Source: Alphaproteobacteria bacterium (lineage in GTDB: Bacteria; Pseudomonadota; Alphaproteobacteria; WRAU01; Hepatincolaceae). From it: a stretch of DNA of 51,439 nucleotides. Under the pieces are notes generated by a model. It searched no databases. It saw nothing but the letters and a program-made list of their open reading frames with translations, and was not told the DNA's origin. Numbering within the stretch: position 1 is the first letter of the stretch; each line of letters starts with the position of its first letter. The DNA is taken from the NCBI GenBank assembly GCA_031256515.1, contig JAIRQL010000031.1, positions 1-51,439 on the forward strand. The letters are read 5' to 3'. The position numbers were made by a program, and so were the translations under genes. This document shows, one piece after another, positions 43,929-51,439 of the stretch.

Positions 43929-44609
43929 TTAAATTTCTGCTTCCTCTTCTTCAAAGTCGTCTTCCACCTCTTCAATATACATTTCTTCTTCGGCGGTAGC
44001 ATATTTCTTTTTAGGAAGTTTTTTCGTAACAAAATAAACTAAGTCTAAATGTTCTTGGCAGTAGCTTTTACCAGCGATAGTTTTAGCCCCACAAAATGTA
44101 AACTCTTCTTCACCAAACGGCCATACACACATATTAAATTCAATATCAGATAATTTATACTTACCAATTAGATTTGATTTTTTTTCATTTAAGCTAAAAA
44201 CTTTATGATTAACTTTATCAAAACTATCGGCTATCTCTGGCTGTGCAGCTACAGTTGCTTGCGGTACTTCGCTATAATTGTTTGAAACTACGGGAGCTTT
44301 TTTATTTTGGATGATGGTATTGCTTTTTTTAGCGATATTGATAACGGTTTTGATGTTGCTTTGGTCTATGGTAAAGATGGTTTCTTCGTTAGGAAGTTGG
44401 CTTTTTTGGATACTATCGGTTGACTTATCCTGCTCCTTTATAGAGCTATCTTTTAAAGTATTTAGTTGGAGTCTATGGATTTTACCTATAATGGCATTCT
44501 TTGAAAAACCTAGTTCATTACCTATATTAACAGCTGTCATGTTCTTATTTAAATACAAATCCTTGAGTTTATCAACTAAACTATCATTCCATATGGAATC
44601 TTTAACCAT
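43929..44609 (-). CDS. gcrA: GcrA cell-cycle regulator
   Basis: GcrA is an alphaproteobacterial transcription regulator that binds sigma-70 and methylated GANTC sites (with CcrM) in Caulobacter. Residues 1-45 form the GcrA helix-turn-helix (IWNDSLVDKLKDLY, FSKNAIIGKIHRLQL). A polar Ser/Gln linker of about 90 residues follows, then the C-terminal module CVWPFGEEEFTFCGAKTIAGKSYCQEH with cysteines and a late acidic tail. At 226 residues it is longer than the Caulobacter protein because of the linker. Presence of gcrA is the best class marker in this window. It sits between lysK and the Nudix gene. Confidence 0.93.
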   Translation of the reverse strand: MVKDSIWNDSLVDKLKDLYLNKNMTAVNIGNELGFSKNAIIGKIHRLQLNTLKDSSIKEQDKSTDSIQKSQLPNEETIFTIDQSNIKTVINIAKKSNTIIQNKKAPVVSNNYSEVPQATVAAQPEIADSFDKVNHKVFSLNEKKSNLIGKYKLSDIEFNMCVWPFGEEEFTFCGAKTIAGKSYCQEHLDLVYFVTKKLPKKKYATAEEEMYIEEVEDDFEEEEAEI

Positions 44610-44635
44610 AATTTTAATATCCTATTTTCTTATTA

Positions 44636-46198
44636 TTATTTCGCAATTGCTTTATTAATTAATTCTACCGAGTTTTTTAAACCATAAAGAACAAAGAAAT
44701 TCCCCATACGAGGACCCTCAGACTGCCCTAATAAACTTTCATAAAGCAGTTTAAACCAATCTCTTAATTCCATACCGCTTTCTTTTCCTATGCTATAAAC
44801 AACACTTTGGACATCTTTACCCTCAGTATCTTCTTTTAGCTCTGCAAGTTTTTCGGCTAAACTAGTAAGAAGAACTTTTTCCTCAGCATTTAAAATTTTA
44901 TAAGAAATTGTTGGTTTAACAAAATCGTTATAGTAATTAATGGTATAATCTAAAAATTCGTCAACTAATTTAACAGTTTCTTCATTTAACACTTTATATT
45001 TATTAATAAATTGCCAAATTAAGGCTTTATCATCGCTATTAATTACACTTACTAAATTTAAAAGTAATGAAAAACTTATTTCTTCTAAATTTTGTGGAGG
45101 ATTATCTTGATGCACGAACAAAATAGGATTTTCTGCTTTTGCTTGCAACTCAAGAGTATCATACTTTATAACTGAAGATAACCATTCATCTATACTTTTA
45201 GGAATCACATCAAAGTATAATCTTTTAGCGGTTCTAGGTTTTTGATACATATAATAGGCTAAACTTTCTTGATTACCGTATCTTAACCATTCTTCAATAG
45301 AAAGACCATTACCTTTAGATTTAGAGATTTTTTCACCTTTATCATCTAAAAATAGTTCATAGGTAAAAGATAGTGGTGGTTGTTTACCAAGAATTTTACA
45401 AATTTTAGAAGATAGCTCTACCGATGGTATTAAATCTTTCCCAGACATTTCATAGTCTACCTCTAAAGCATACCAGCGCATAGCCCAGTCTACTTTCCAT
45501 TGTAGTTTACAAGCACCACCAATTACTTTTGTAGTTGCCTCTCTGCCATCTTCATCTATATAGGTAATAGTGCCATCTTCGTACGAGTGAGAAACAACTT
45601 TAGTCTGTAAAACTTTGCCACTTTTAGGACTAATTGGTAAAAAAGGCGAATAGGTTTCTTTTCTCTCGTTACCTAAAGTAGGAAGAACCACATTGATAAT
45701 CTCGTCGTAATGTTTTAAAACCTGCATTAAGGCTTTATCCATCATTCCTGAGGTATAACATTTAGTAGCACTGTAAAATTCGTATTTAAAACCAAATTTA
45801 TCTAAAAATTCTTGCAATTTTGCATTATTATGCTCACCAAAGCTATTATATAAACCGAAAGGATCTTTAACTTTAGTTAAAGGAAGACCTAAATAATTTT
45901 TAAGTTCTTCTTGATTAGGAACATTAGTTGGAACTTTTCTAAAACCGTCTAAATCATCAGAAAAAGCTACAAGTTTCGTTGGAATATCAGATATTTGATT
46001 AAAAGCATACATTACCATCGTAGTTCTTGCAACCTCACCAAATGTGCCAATATGGGGCAAACCCGATGGTCCATAGCCAGTTTCAAATAAAACATAACCT
46101 TTTTCAGGGGTTTTGTTATTTATTCTTTGCAAGAGTTTTCTAGCTTCTTCAAACGGCCAAGCCTTAGATGTTAAGCCTACTTCTTTAAATTTTGTCAT
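44636..46198 (-). CDS. lysK: lysyl-tRNA synthetase, class I
   Basis: A class I LysRS (archaeal type, also in spirochaetes and alphaproteobacteria), unrelated to the class II enzyme of most bacteria. The HIGH motif is HIGTF at residue 49, the KMSKS motif is KISKSKG, and ADDLDGFRKVP-like text (FSDDLDGFRKVPTNVPN), YTSGMMDKALMQVL and CKLQWKVDWAMRWYALEVDYEMSGKDL are typical. Length of 520 residues is normal for the family. It is in a minus-strand run with ubiD upstream (80 bp) and gcrA 26 bp downstream. Confidence 0.97.
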   Translation of the reverse strand: MTKFKEVGLTSKAWPFEEARKLLQRINNKTPEKGYVLFETGYGPSGLPHIGTFGEVARTTMVMYAFNQISDIPTKLVAFSDDLDGFRKVPTNVPNQEELKNYLGLPLTKVKDPFGLYNSFGEHNNAKLQEFLDKFGFKYEFYSATKCYTSGMMDKALMQVLKHYDEIINVVLPTLGNERKETYSPFLPISPKSGKVLQTKVVSHSYEDGTITYIDEDGREATTKVIGGACKLQWKVDWAMRWYALEVDYEMSGKDLIPSVELSSKICKILGKQPPLSFTYELFLDDKGEKISKSKGNGLSIEEWLRYGNQESLAYYMYQKPRTAKRLYFDVIPKSIDEWLSSVIKYDTLELQAKAENPILFVHQDNPPQNLEEISFSLLLNLVSVINSDDKALIWQFINKYKVLNEETVKLVDEFLDYTINYYNDFVKPTISYKILNAEEKVLLTSLAEKLAELKEDTEGKDVQSVVYSIGKESGMELRDWFKLLYESLLGQSEGPRMGNFFVLYGLKNSVELINKAIAK

Positions 46199-46278
46199 TT
46201 TCTGCCTAATGAAATCTTTTTTCTATCTTTCTTATAGTTTATTTTTATTAAATAGTAAAATATTTTTTATTATTTTTA

Positions 46279-47790
46279 TCACTTTTTTAAAATATTTTGC
46301 AAACTATCCCATAAAATATCTACAGACTTTTTAGTATTTTCATCGGCAAAAATTCTTCTTCCCCACTCTCTGTTAGTTTCTGGATAAATTTTTGCGGTAG
46401 CATCTATCCCCATTTTTGATCCTAATCCCGAAACAGGTGAGGCAAAATCAAGATAATCTATTGGAGTATTTTCTACTATCATGCTGTCTCTTGCTGGATC
46501 TACATTAGTAGAAATCGCCCAAAGTATATCACTAAGATTACGAACATCCATATCATCATCAACTACAACAATAAATTTTGTATACATAAATTGCCGTAAG
46601 TAAGACCATACTCCCATCATTACCCGTTTGGCTTGCCCAGCATAGGATTTTTTTATGGATACAAAAGCCATACGATAAGAACAGGCATCGGCTGGTAAAT
46701 AAAAATCGTGGATTTCTGGAAATTGCTGTTTAATAAACGGCACAAACATATCGTTTAAACATTCAGCTAAGATTGAAGGTTCATCTGGTGGACGACTGGT
46801 AAATGTAGATAAATAAATAGGATTTTTTCTAGTGGTAATCGCTGTAAGATTAAACACCGGAAACTCTTCTACTTCATTGTAATATCCAGTATGATCACCG
46901 TATGGTCCTTCTTTGGCTACCTCGTTATGAGAGACATATCCTTCTAAAATAATTTCAGCATAAGCTGGCACCAGCATGTTATTAGTTTTACTTTTTACTA
47001 AGTCTACCTTTTTGTCTGATAAAAGCCCTGCAAATTTATATTCCGATAAGTTATCAGGCACTGGAGTAACCGCTGCAATAGTAAGCGATGGATCAACTCC
47101 AATTGCCACACAAATAGGCATATCAGTATTAGGAAATTTTTGCTTCCACTTTAAAAACTGTTGCGCTCCTCCCCTATGAGCCAGCCACCGCATAATTAAT
47201 TTATTTTTAGATAGCTTTTGCATTCTATAAATACCAAGATTATAATCATCGGTATCCTCACATGGTAAGTCTTTGTTATCTAAGGATGGTCCATGTGAAA
47301 CTACAATTCCCCAACTTATTAACGGAGCTACATCTTCTGGGTGGCAGTATTGAATAGGAAGTTCATCTAAATTAATATCATCACCCAAATAAACCACCTC
47401 TTGAGAGGGAGCTTTAGAAGTTATATTAGGAGACATATTCATAACTTTTTTAACAATCGGCAAATAACTAAAAGCATCTTTAAGATTTTTTGGTGGTTTT
47501 GGGCTTCTTAAAAAAGCTAGTAATTCTCCTAGTTCTTTAATCTCTTCTTGCGATTTATTAAGCCCTAATGCAAACCTTCTTTTAGAACCAAATAGATTAA
47601 TTAACACAGGATGTTTATTCGGAGTTTTATCTTTATTTAAAACATTTTCGCATAAAAGGGCAACACCATCTTGTGCTAATAGACGAGTTTGAATTTCGGT
47701 TAGTTCTAAATAAGAGTTGATAGGATCGGTTAATCGTACTAGCTCCCCTTTTTTTTCTAATACCGAAATAAAGTCTCTTAAATCTTTCAT
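46279..47790 (-). CDS. ubiD: 4-hydroxy-3-polyprenylbenzoate decarboxylase UbiD
   Basis: UbiD decarboxylates prenylated 4-hydroxybenzoate in ubiquinone synthesis, using prenylated FMN made by UbiX. The 503-residue protein has DLRDFISVLEKKGELVRL at its start, KEGPYGDHTGYYNEVEEFPVFNLTAITTRKNPIYLSTFTSRPPDEPS, the family core, and FIVVVDDDMDVRNLSDILWAISTNVDP. The catalytic Glu lies in the VDDDMD/ EGPYGD regions. It stops with TGA followed at once by TAA, and it lies 7 bp after ubiA, its pathway predecessor. Confidence 0.96.
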   Translation of the reverse strand: MKDLRDFISVLEKKGELVRLTDPINSYLELTEIQTRLLAQDGVALLCENVLNKDKTPNKHPVLINLFGSKRRFALGLNKSQEEIKELGELLAFLRSPKPPKNLKDAFSYLPIVKKVMNMSPNITSKAPSQEVVYLGDDINLDELPIQYCHPEDVAPLISWGIVVSHGPSLDNKDLPCEDTDDYNLGIYRMQKLSKNKLIMRWLAHRGGAQQFLKWKQKFPNTDMPICVAIGVDPSLTIAAVTPVPDNLSEYKFAGLLSDKKVDLVKSKTNNMLVPAYAEIILEGYVSHNEVAKEGPYGDHTGYYNEVEEFPVFNLTAITTRKNPIYLSTFTSRPPDEPSILAECLNDMFVPFIKQQFPEIHDFYLPADACSYRMAFVSIKKSYAGQAKRVMMGVWSYLRQFMYTKFIVVVDDDMDVRNLSDILWAISTNVDPARDSMIVENTPIDYLDFASPVSGLGSKMGIDATAKIYPETNREWGRRIFADENTKKSVDILWDSLQNILKK

Positions 47791-47797
47791 AATTTAC

Positions 47798-48682
47798 CTA
47801 AAAGTTGTAGTTTCCTATTAAAAAAGCTAGCCAAATAATTACCGCAAAATAAACATTATGTTTAAAAAATTTGCCACAGGCTACAGTGTTTTTATAATCT
47901 AATTTTTTTAATTTTATATATACAAATAGGTAAGCAATAATTACTACTATAAAAAACAATAGGGAATAATCTTTCATATTACCAATGCCTAATACAATCA
48001 TGGTAAAAATTATATACATTATTTTTAAGAATTTATAAGGATTTTCTCCTAATATCTGAGCAGTAGATTTAACACCTAATTTCTTATCATCTTCGTAATC
48101 TTGATAGGCATAAATAGTATCATAAGCAATTGTCCAAACTACTGAGGCAATATATAAAAAGATTGATGCTTGGGATATTTTAAAATTTAGTAAACTATCA
48201 GCTAAAAATATCCCCCAATTAAAGGTAAGCCCTAATACTAATTGCGGAGCAGAAAAAAATCTTTTAAAAAAAGGATAAACTACTACTAAAATTACCGAAG
48301 CAAATGCTAAAAAAGTGGCTTGCAGGTTGTATCTTATTAGGTTTAATAAAATTAAAACTATAAGCAGTACACAACCTAAAACTAACAATAGAATTAGAGC
48401 TTCTTTTTTACTAACCTCACCACTTGCCAATGGACGATTTTTAGTTCTACTTACTTGCGAGTCTATTTTTATATCAATAAAATCGTTAATAATACAACCA
48501 AAACCTCTGGCAAGCATTGCCCCAAAGAAAAAAAGGATATAAAAACAAATTAAAACAAATGTCCTTTCGTTATAATTGTTTAAAGCCAAGCTCCAATAAG
48601 ATGGCAATAATAATAAAAAAGCTCCAAACAGGCTATTAAGCCTAGTTAATTTAATATAGGATAATAATTTAGCTAAATTCAT
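47798..48682 (-). CDS. ubiA: 4-hydroxybenzoate polyprenyltransferase
   Basis: Integral membrane prenyltransferase, 294 residues with about eight transmembrane segments. It attaches the polyprenyl tail to 4-hydroxybenzoate. The first Asp motif is NDFIDIKIDSQVSRTKNRPL and the second is YAYQDYEDDKKLGVKSTA, both family-standard. It heads the ubiA-ubiD pair, and a divergent promoter region (48683-48753) separates it from rsmE. The prenyl donor would derive from the MEP pathway and an octaprenyl/decaprenyl synthase not seen here. Confidence 0.96.
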   Translation of the reverse strand: MNLAKLLSYIKLTRLNSLFGAFLLLLPSYWSLALNNYNERTFVLICFYILFFFGAMLARGFGCIINDFIDIKIDSQVSRTKNRPLASGEVSKKEALILLLVLGCVLLIVLILLNLIRYNLQATFLAFASVILVVVYPFFKRFFSAPQLVLGLTFNWGIFLADSLLNFKISQASIFLYIASVVWTIAYDTIYAYQDYEDDKKLGVKSTAQILGENPYKFLKIMYIIFTMIVLGIGNMKDYSLLFFIVVIIAYLFVYIKLKKLDYKNTVACGKFFKHNVYFAVIIWLAFLIGNYNF

Positions 48683-48753
48683 CTCTTAATTTACATTGAA
48701 ATATGTTAAAATTACTTCAGTAATAATACATCAACTTTAAAAAATAATCCAAT

Positions 48754-49503
48754 ATGAATACTAATAATAAAAATAAAATTAAAACTCGCTTATTTGTAAA
48801 CACTAATTTTCTTGAGGAAAACTCTTTTATAACTATTGATGGATCTGCCTTTCATCATCTTAATGTTTTAAGAATTAAACTATTAGATTATATATCGGTA
48901 TTTAATGCCTATGGCGAATTCCTTGCTCAAATAACCTCTATTAATAAAAAAGAGGCTACAATTAAGGTGTTGCATTTGATAAAAAGTGCAAAATCTAAAA
49001 AATTTAATTTACATTTGGCTTATGCTCCATTAAAAAAAGATGCTAATGACTATGCCCTAGAGAAAGCAACTGAAGTTGGTGTTAATGAAATCACTCAAAT
49101 AATTACTAAGAACACTGTTAATAAACCTATTGATGTTGATAAAATCACCCAAAAAGTAATTCTAGCTACTCAGCAATGTGAAAGGTTAGATATTCCACAG
49201 GTTAATTTAAGTATTAATCTTGAAAAGTTTTTAGAAACTCACAAAAATAAGCTAATTTTTTGGCTTTATGAAAGAGGTTCTGATTCTACTTTATCGCAAT
49301 ATTTATTAGAAAACAAAACCCAAGAATTTAAGGATGTAATATTTTTAATTGGACCAGAGGGTGGCTTTGCTGAAAGTGAGATTAATCTTTTAAATTCATT
49401 AAATTTTGTTAAGCAAGTTCACCTTAATACCAACATTTTAAGGGCAGAAACTGCTTGTGTTGCCTCGCTAATTAATTTTCAAGTAATTAGTTGTAATTTT
49501 TAA
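48754..49503 (+). CDS. rsmE: 16S rRNA (uracil(1498)-N3)-methyltransferase
   Basis: RsmE methylates U1498 of 16S rRNA; SPOUT fold, cytosolic dimer. The 249-residue protein has KTRLFVNTNFLEEN (N-terminal PUA-like), HHLNVLRIK, DYALEKATEVGVNEI, and the knot motifs LIGPEGGFAESEI and LRAETACVASLINF. It is the first gene of a plus-strand pair with gshA, 60 bp apart. The linkage rsmE-gshA is common in alphaproteobacteria. Confidence 0.95.
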   Translation: MNTNNKNKIKTRLFVNTNFLEENSFITIDGSAFHHLNVLRIKLLDYISVFNAYGEFLAQITSINKKEATIKVLHLIKSAKSKKFNLHLAYAPLKKDANDYALEKATEVGVNEITQIITKNTVNKPIDVDKITQKVILATQQCERLDIPQVNLSINLEKFLETHKNKLIFWLYERGSDSTLSQYLLENKTQEFKDVIFLIGPEGGFAESEINLLNSLNFVKQVHLNTNILRAETACVASLINFQVISCNF

Positions 49504-49563
49504 ATAATTATACTATATATAATATATTATAAAAGAATTAGTAAAGTTTGGAGAAGACTTAAA

Positions 49564-50919
49564 TTGCCTTATAACAATGCCGAAATAACTAAAAAAAATC
49601 AATTGTTAGATTATTTCACTTCAGGATTTAAATCTCAAGATAACCTAAAGGTTGGCTTAGAGTTTGAAAGTTTTCTTTATGATAAAAAGCATTTTAGTAC
49701 TTTGCCTTATAATCATGGTTATGGTTTAACAAGACCATCTATTCATTCGGTTTTACGGGGATTTAACCATAAAAAATGGCATGATATTAATGAAAAAAAC
49801 AATTTAACTACTATCGGTTTGCAAAGCGATATTGGAAATATATCTTTAGAACCAGCAGGACAGTTTGAATTTTCGTCTATTCCTACTAAAGATTTAAATC
49901 ATCTTAATAGTTTAGTAGAAGAATACTTTAAAGAGCTTATAGAAATTTTAAATAAGCAAGAAGTTGGTATTTATAATTTGGGAATTAATCCTAAGTTTCA
50001 TTTAAATGAACTTCCTTTAATGCCTAAAGAAAGATACGATATTATGAATGATTATATGCCTCGTGTGGATTCTATGGGAAGAAACATGATGAGACAAACT
50101 TGTACTTTGCAAACTAATCTTGATTATACTAGTGAAAGCGACCTTATAAAAAAAATGAAAGTAGCTATGGGATTACAGCCTTTAATTGCTGCTCTTTATG
50201 CTAATTCTCCAGTGTTTGAGGGTAAACTTACCGGAGAACTTACCCATAGGGTAAAAGTATGGCATCATACAGATAATGCTAGAGCTGGTTTAATAAAATC
50301 TGTTTTTGAAGATGATTTCAATATTGAAAAATATGTTGATTATGCTATTCTGCTACCAATGTACTTTTTATATAGAAATAATTCTTATATTAATATTCCA
50401 CATATTACTTTTAAAGATTTTATGACTGGCAAGTACAAATTTAAAGATATAAAACCAGAAATGAACGACTTTGAAGTTCATCTTGCTACTATATTCCCAG
50501 ATGTGCGATTAAAAACTTATATTGAAACTCGCCTTAGTGATTGCCCTGATAAAGATTATTTACTAACCCTTTCTGCTCTTTTTGTAGGAATTTTATATGA
50601 TAATTCTGCACTTGAATCCGCAACAGATTTAGTTAAAAAATGGCAATACGAAGACTTAATCACTTTAAGAAAAGATGTGATTACTCAAGGATTTAATGCT
50701 ACTATTAAAAATCAAAAGGTTTTAGATATTGCTAAAGAAGTTTTAGCTATGGCAAAAAGTGGCTTAACTAAAAGAGGTCTTGGTGAAGAAGTTTTCTTAA
50801 CTCCTCTTGAAAACCTTGTAAAATCTGGTAAAACTCTTGCGGAATCTAAAATTGCTTTGTTTGAAAGTTTAAATGGTAATGTGGATAAATTTATCCAAGC
50901 AATTACAATAAATCAATAA
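49564..50919 (+). CDS. gshA: glutamate-cysteine ligase
   Basis: Makes gamma-glutamylcysteine, the first step of glutathione synthesis. The 451-residue protein is of the plant/alphaproteobacterial type: KVGLEFESFLYDKK, IGNISLEPAGQFEFSS, MRQTCTLQTNLDYTSESDLIKKMKVAMGLQPL, and KVWHHTDNARAGLI. The likely start is TTG at 49564, since no in-frame ATG precedes the conserved N-terminus and GGAG lies 10 bases upstream. Its product line feeds grxC and the BolA-Grx protein. gshB is not in this window. Confidence 0.95.
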   Translation: MPYNNAEITKKNQLLDYFTSGFKSQDNLKVGLEFESFLYDKKHFSTLPYNHGYGLTRPSIHSVLRGFNHKKWHDINEKNNLTTIGLQSDIGNISLEPAGQFEFSSIPTKDLNHLNSLVEEYFKELIEILNKQEVGIYNLGINPKFHLNELPLMPKERYDIMNDYMPRVDSMGRNMMRQTCTLQTNLDYTSESDLIKKMKVAMGLQPLIAALYANSPVFEGKLTGELTHRVKVWHHTDNARAGLIKSVFEDDFNIEKYVDYAILLPMYFLYRNNSYINIPHITFKDFMTGKYKFKDIKPEMNDFEVHLATIFPDVRLKTYIETRLSDCPDKDYLLTLSALFVGILYDNSALESATDLVKKWQYEDLITLRKDVITQGFNATIKNQKVLDIAKEVLAMAKSGLTKRGLGEEVFLTPLENLVKSGKTLAESKIALFESLNGNVDKFIQAITINQ

Positions 50920-50933
50920 AGTGTATCTTATTA

Positions 50934-50962
50934 TTGACATTGTAAGTTTTTTCGCATAAAAT
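50934..50962 (+). promoter_or_regulatory. strong sigma-70 promoter of tRNA-Met
   Basis: TTGACA (50934-50939), 17-bp spacer, TAAAAT (50957-50962), about 60 bases before the mature tRNA. Confidence 0.85.
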
Positions 50963-51023
50963 ACTTATCGTGTGTGTTTAGTAGTAGTTTTTTTAAACAC
51001 TTTTTAAATACAAATTCTCTTAA

Positions 51024-51100
51024 GGCGGAGTAGCTCAGTTGGTTAGAGCGGTGGAATCATAATCCATGTGTCGGGGGTTCGAATCCCTCCTCCGCTACCA
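51024..51100 (+). tRNA. tRNA-Met, elongator type (anticodon CAT)
   Basis: A complete 77-base cloverleaf: acceptor GGCGGAG (51024-51030) pairs with CTCCGCT with G1-U72, the D arm is GCTCAGTTGGTTAGAGC, the anticodon loop ATCATAA carries CAT, and the T arm is GGGGGTTCGAATCCC. CCA is encoded. The body matches alphaproteobacterial elongator tRNA-Met and not initiator tRNA, which would have three G-C pairs at the base of the anticodon stem. tRNA-Ile2 (lysidine-modified CAT) is the main alternative and less likely. Confidence 0.95.
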
Positions 51101-51367
51101 AGTATGCCAAATTACAAAAAAATTAAAAATAATTTCTAAAAAATAAAGTATTGCAAACATATAGTTGTTATTTGTTAAAATTTTTCTGGACAAAAAGGAA
51201 ACTTAATTTCGCAAATAAGAAACCAATAAGAACAAAAAAGTAAGCCTTTTGGACGAAATGGTAATTTTTTTAGTTTGTAAGTCCTGTAAATCATTAGTTT
51301 TTAAATTCTTCTAATCTATTTAATCTTATTAAAGATTTAATCATATATTATTTGAACCTGTTGGTAG
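51101..51367. other. AT-rich non-coding stretch after the tRNA
   Basis: About 265 bp without a credible coding frame on either strand. No U-run hairpin follows the tRNA, so its transcript may run on toward the hairpins below. Confidence 0.4.
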
Positions 51368-51421
51368 TGTGGAAAACTCGTAGAGTTCTCCATGCCCTGT
51401 GGGTAGCCCTGCTATCCACAG
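51368..51421. repeat. block of hairpins with DnaA-box-like words at the window end
   Basis: Hairpin 1: GGAAAACTC (51371-51379) with GAGTTCTCC (51383-51391). Hairpin 2: CTGTGGGTAG (51397-51406) with CTATCCACAG (51412-51421). The words TTTTCCACA (minus, 51368-51376), CTACCCACA (minus, 51398-51406) and CTATCCACA (plus, 51412-51420) are close to the DnaA box TTATCCACA. TGTAGGAAACTTGC near the very end repeats the start of hairpin 1 with changes, so the block probably continues outside the window. It is more GC-rich than its surroundings. Confidence 0.5.
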
Positions 51422-51439
51422 CTTGTAGGAAACTTGCTT

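Noticed and set aside
51024-51100. Initiator tRNA-fMet
   Set aside because: The anticodon stem base lacks the three consecutive G-C pairs and the body matches elongator tRNA-Met.
1-51439. Genome-wide reassignment of UGA to Trp
   Set aside because: All conserved genes here are full length with TGG for Trp, and ispA, prmC, the barrel gene at 17314 and ubiD end in TGA; each is followed by another stop within a few codons, so readthrough would be mild, but TGA as a common sense codon would have broken the other frames.

Overview
The window is AT-rich chromosomal DNA of an alphaproteobacterium with a small, host-associated style of genome. The class assignment rests on a GcrA-type cell-cycle regulator, a class I lysyl-tRNA synthetase, an alphaproteobacterial elongator tRNA-Met, an NDUFAF5-like methyltransferase, ubiG/ubiA/ubiD, and a BolA joined to a CGFS glutaredoxin. 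Two adjacent outer-membrane proteins resemble the P44/Msp2/OMP-1 antigens of Rickettsiales. I would place it in or near Rickettsiales/Holosporales-like lineages, but cannot name a genus.

Layout. 1-6.0 kb: a secreted protein cut by the window edge, then a minus-strand operon aspS-xseB-ispA-dxs. 6.0-9.8 kb: a small unknown protein, a methyltransferase-like protein, a porin, a decayed toxin-antitoxin pair and a flavodoxin-fold quinone reductase. 9.8-15 kb: feoA-feoB-lipoprotein, then two tandem secreted GH18-fold proteins without the catalytic glutamate, one with a ten-G tract just upstream of its ribosome binding site. 15-27 kb: rplM-rpsI, the two barrel proteins, DUF488-prmC-prfA-hisS, ispG, a RodZ-like protein, a nitronate monooxygenase-like enzyme, ubiG and grxC. 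26.6-27.25 kb: a perfect 16-bp parS site followed by five tandem ~107-bp nested palindromes. 27-34.7 kb: comF, then NDUFAF5-like-sfsA-map-radC-bolA/grx-esterase, a serine hydrolase and rpsD. 34.9-42 kb: a family 8 glycosyltransferase, a broken phage tail-collar-like gene, and a Lol-like export operon. 42-51 kb: pirin, the operon ubiA-ubiD-lysK-gcrA-nudix, rsmE-gshA and tRNA-Met. The window ends in a GC-richer block of hairpins with DnaA-box-like words.

How the genes work together. dxs, ispG and ispA belong to MEP-pathway isoprenoid synthesis, and prenyl chains feed the ubiquinone genes ubiA, ubiD and ubiG. BolA-Grx and GrxC deal with thiols and Fe-S clusters, and FeoAB brings in ferrous iron. 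The cell-surface genes (porin, P44-like barrels, GH18-like proteins, GT8 transferase, Lol-like operon) fit a bacterium whose envelope faces a host.

Most promising observations: (1) the five-unit palindrome array beside parS, where the stem arms differ between units but stay paired; (2) two in-frame UGA codons, at positions where tryptophan would fit, in the tail-collar-like gene, although UGA is a stop elsewhere; (3) an in-frame UAA inside the conserved C-terminus of the BolA-Grx fusion; (4) the ten-G tract, a candidate phase-variation switch.
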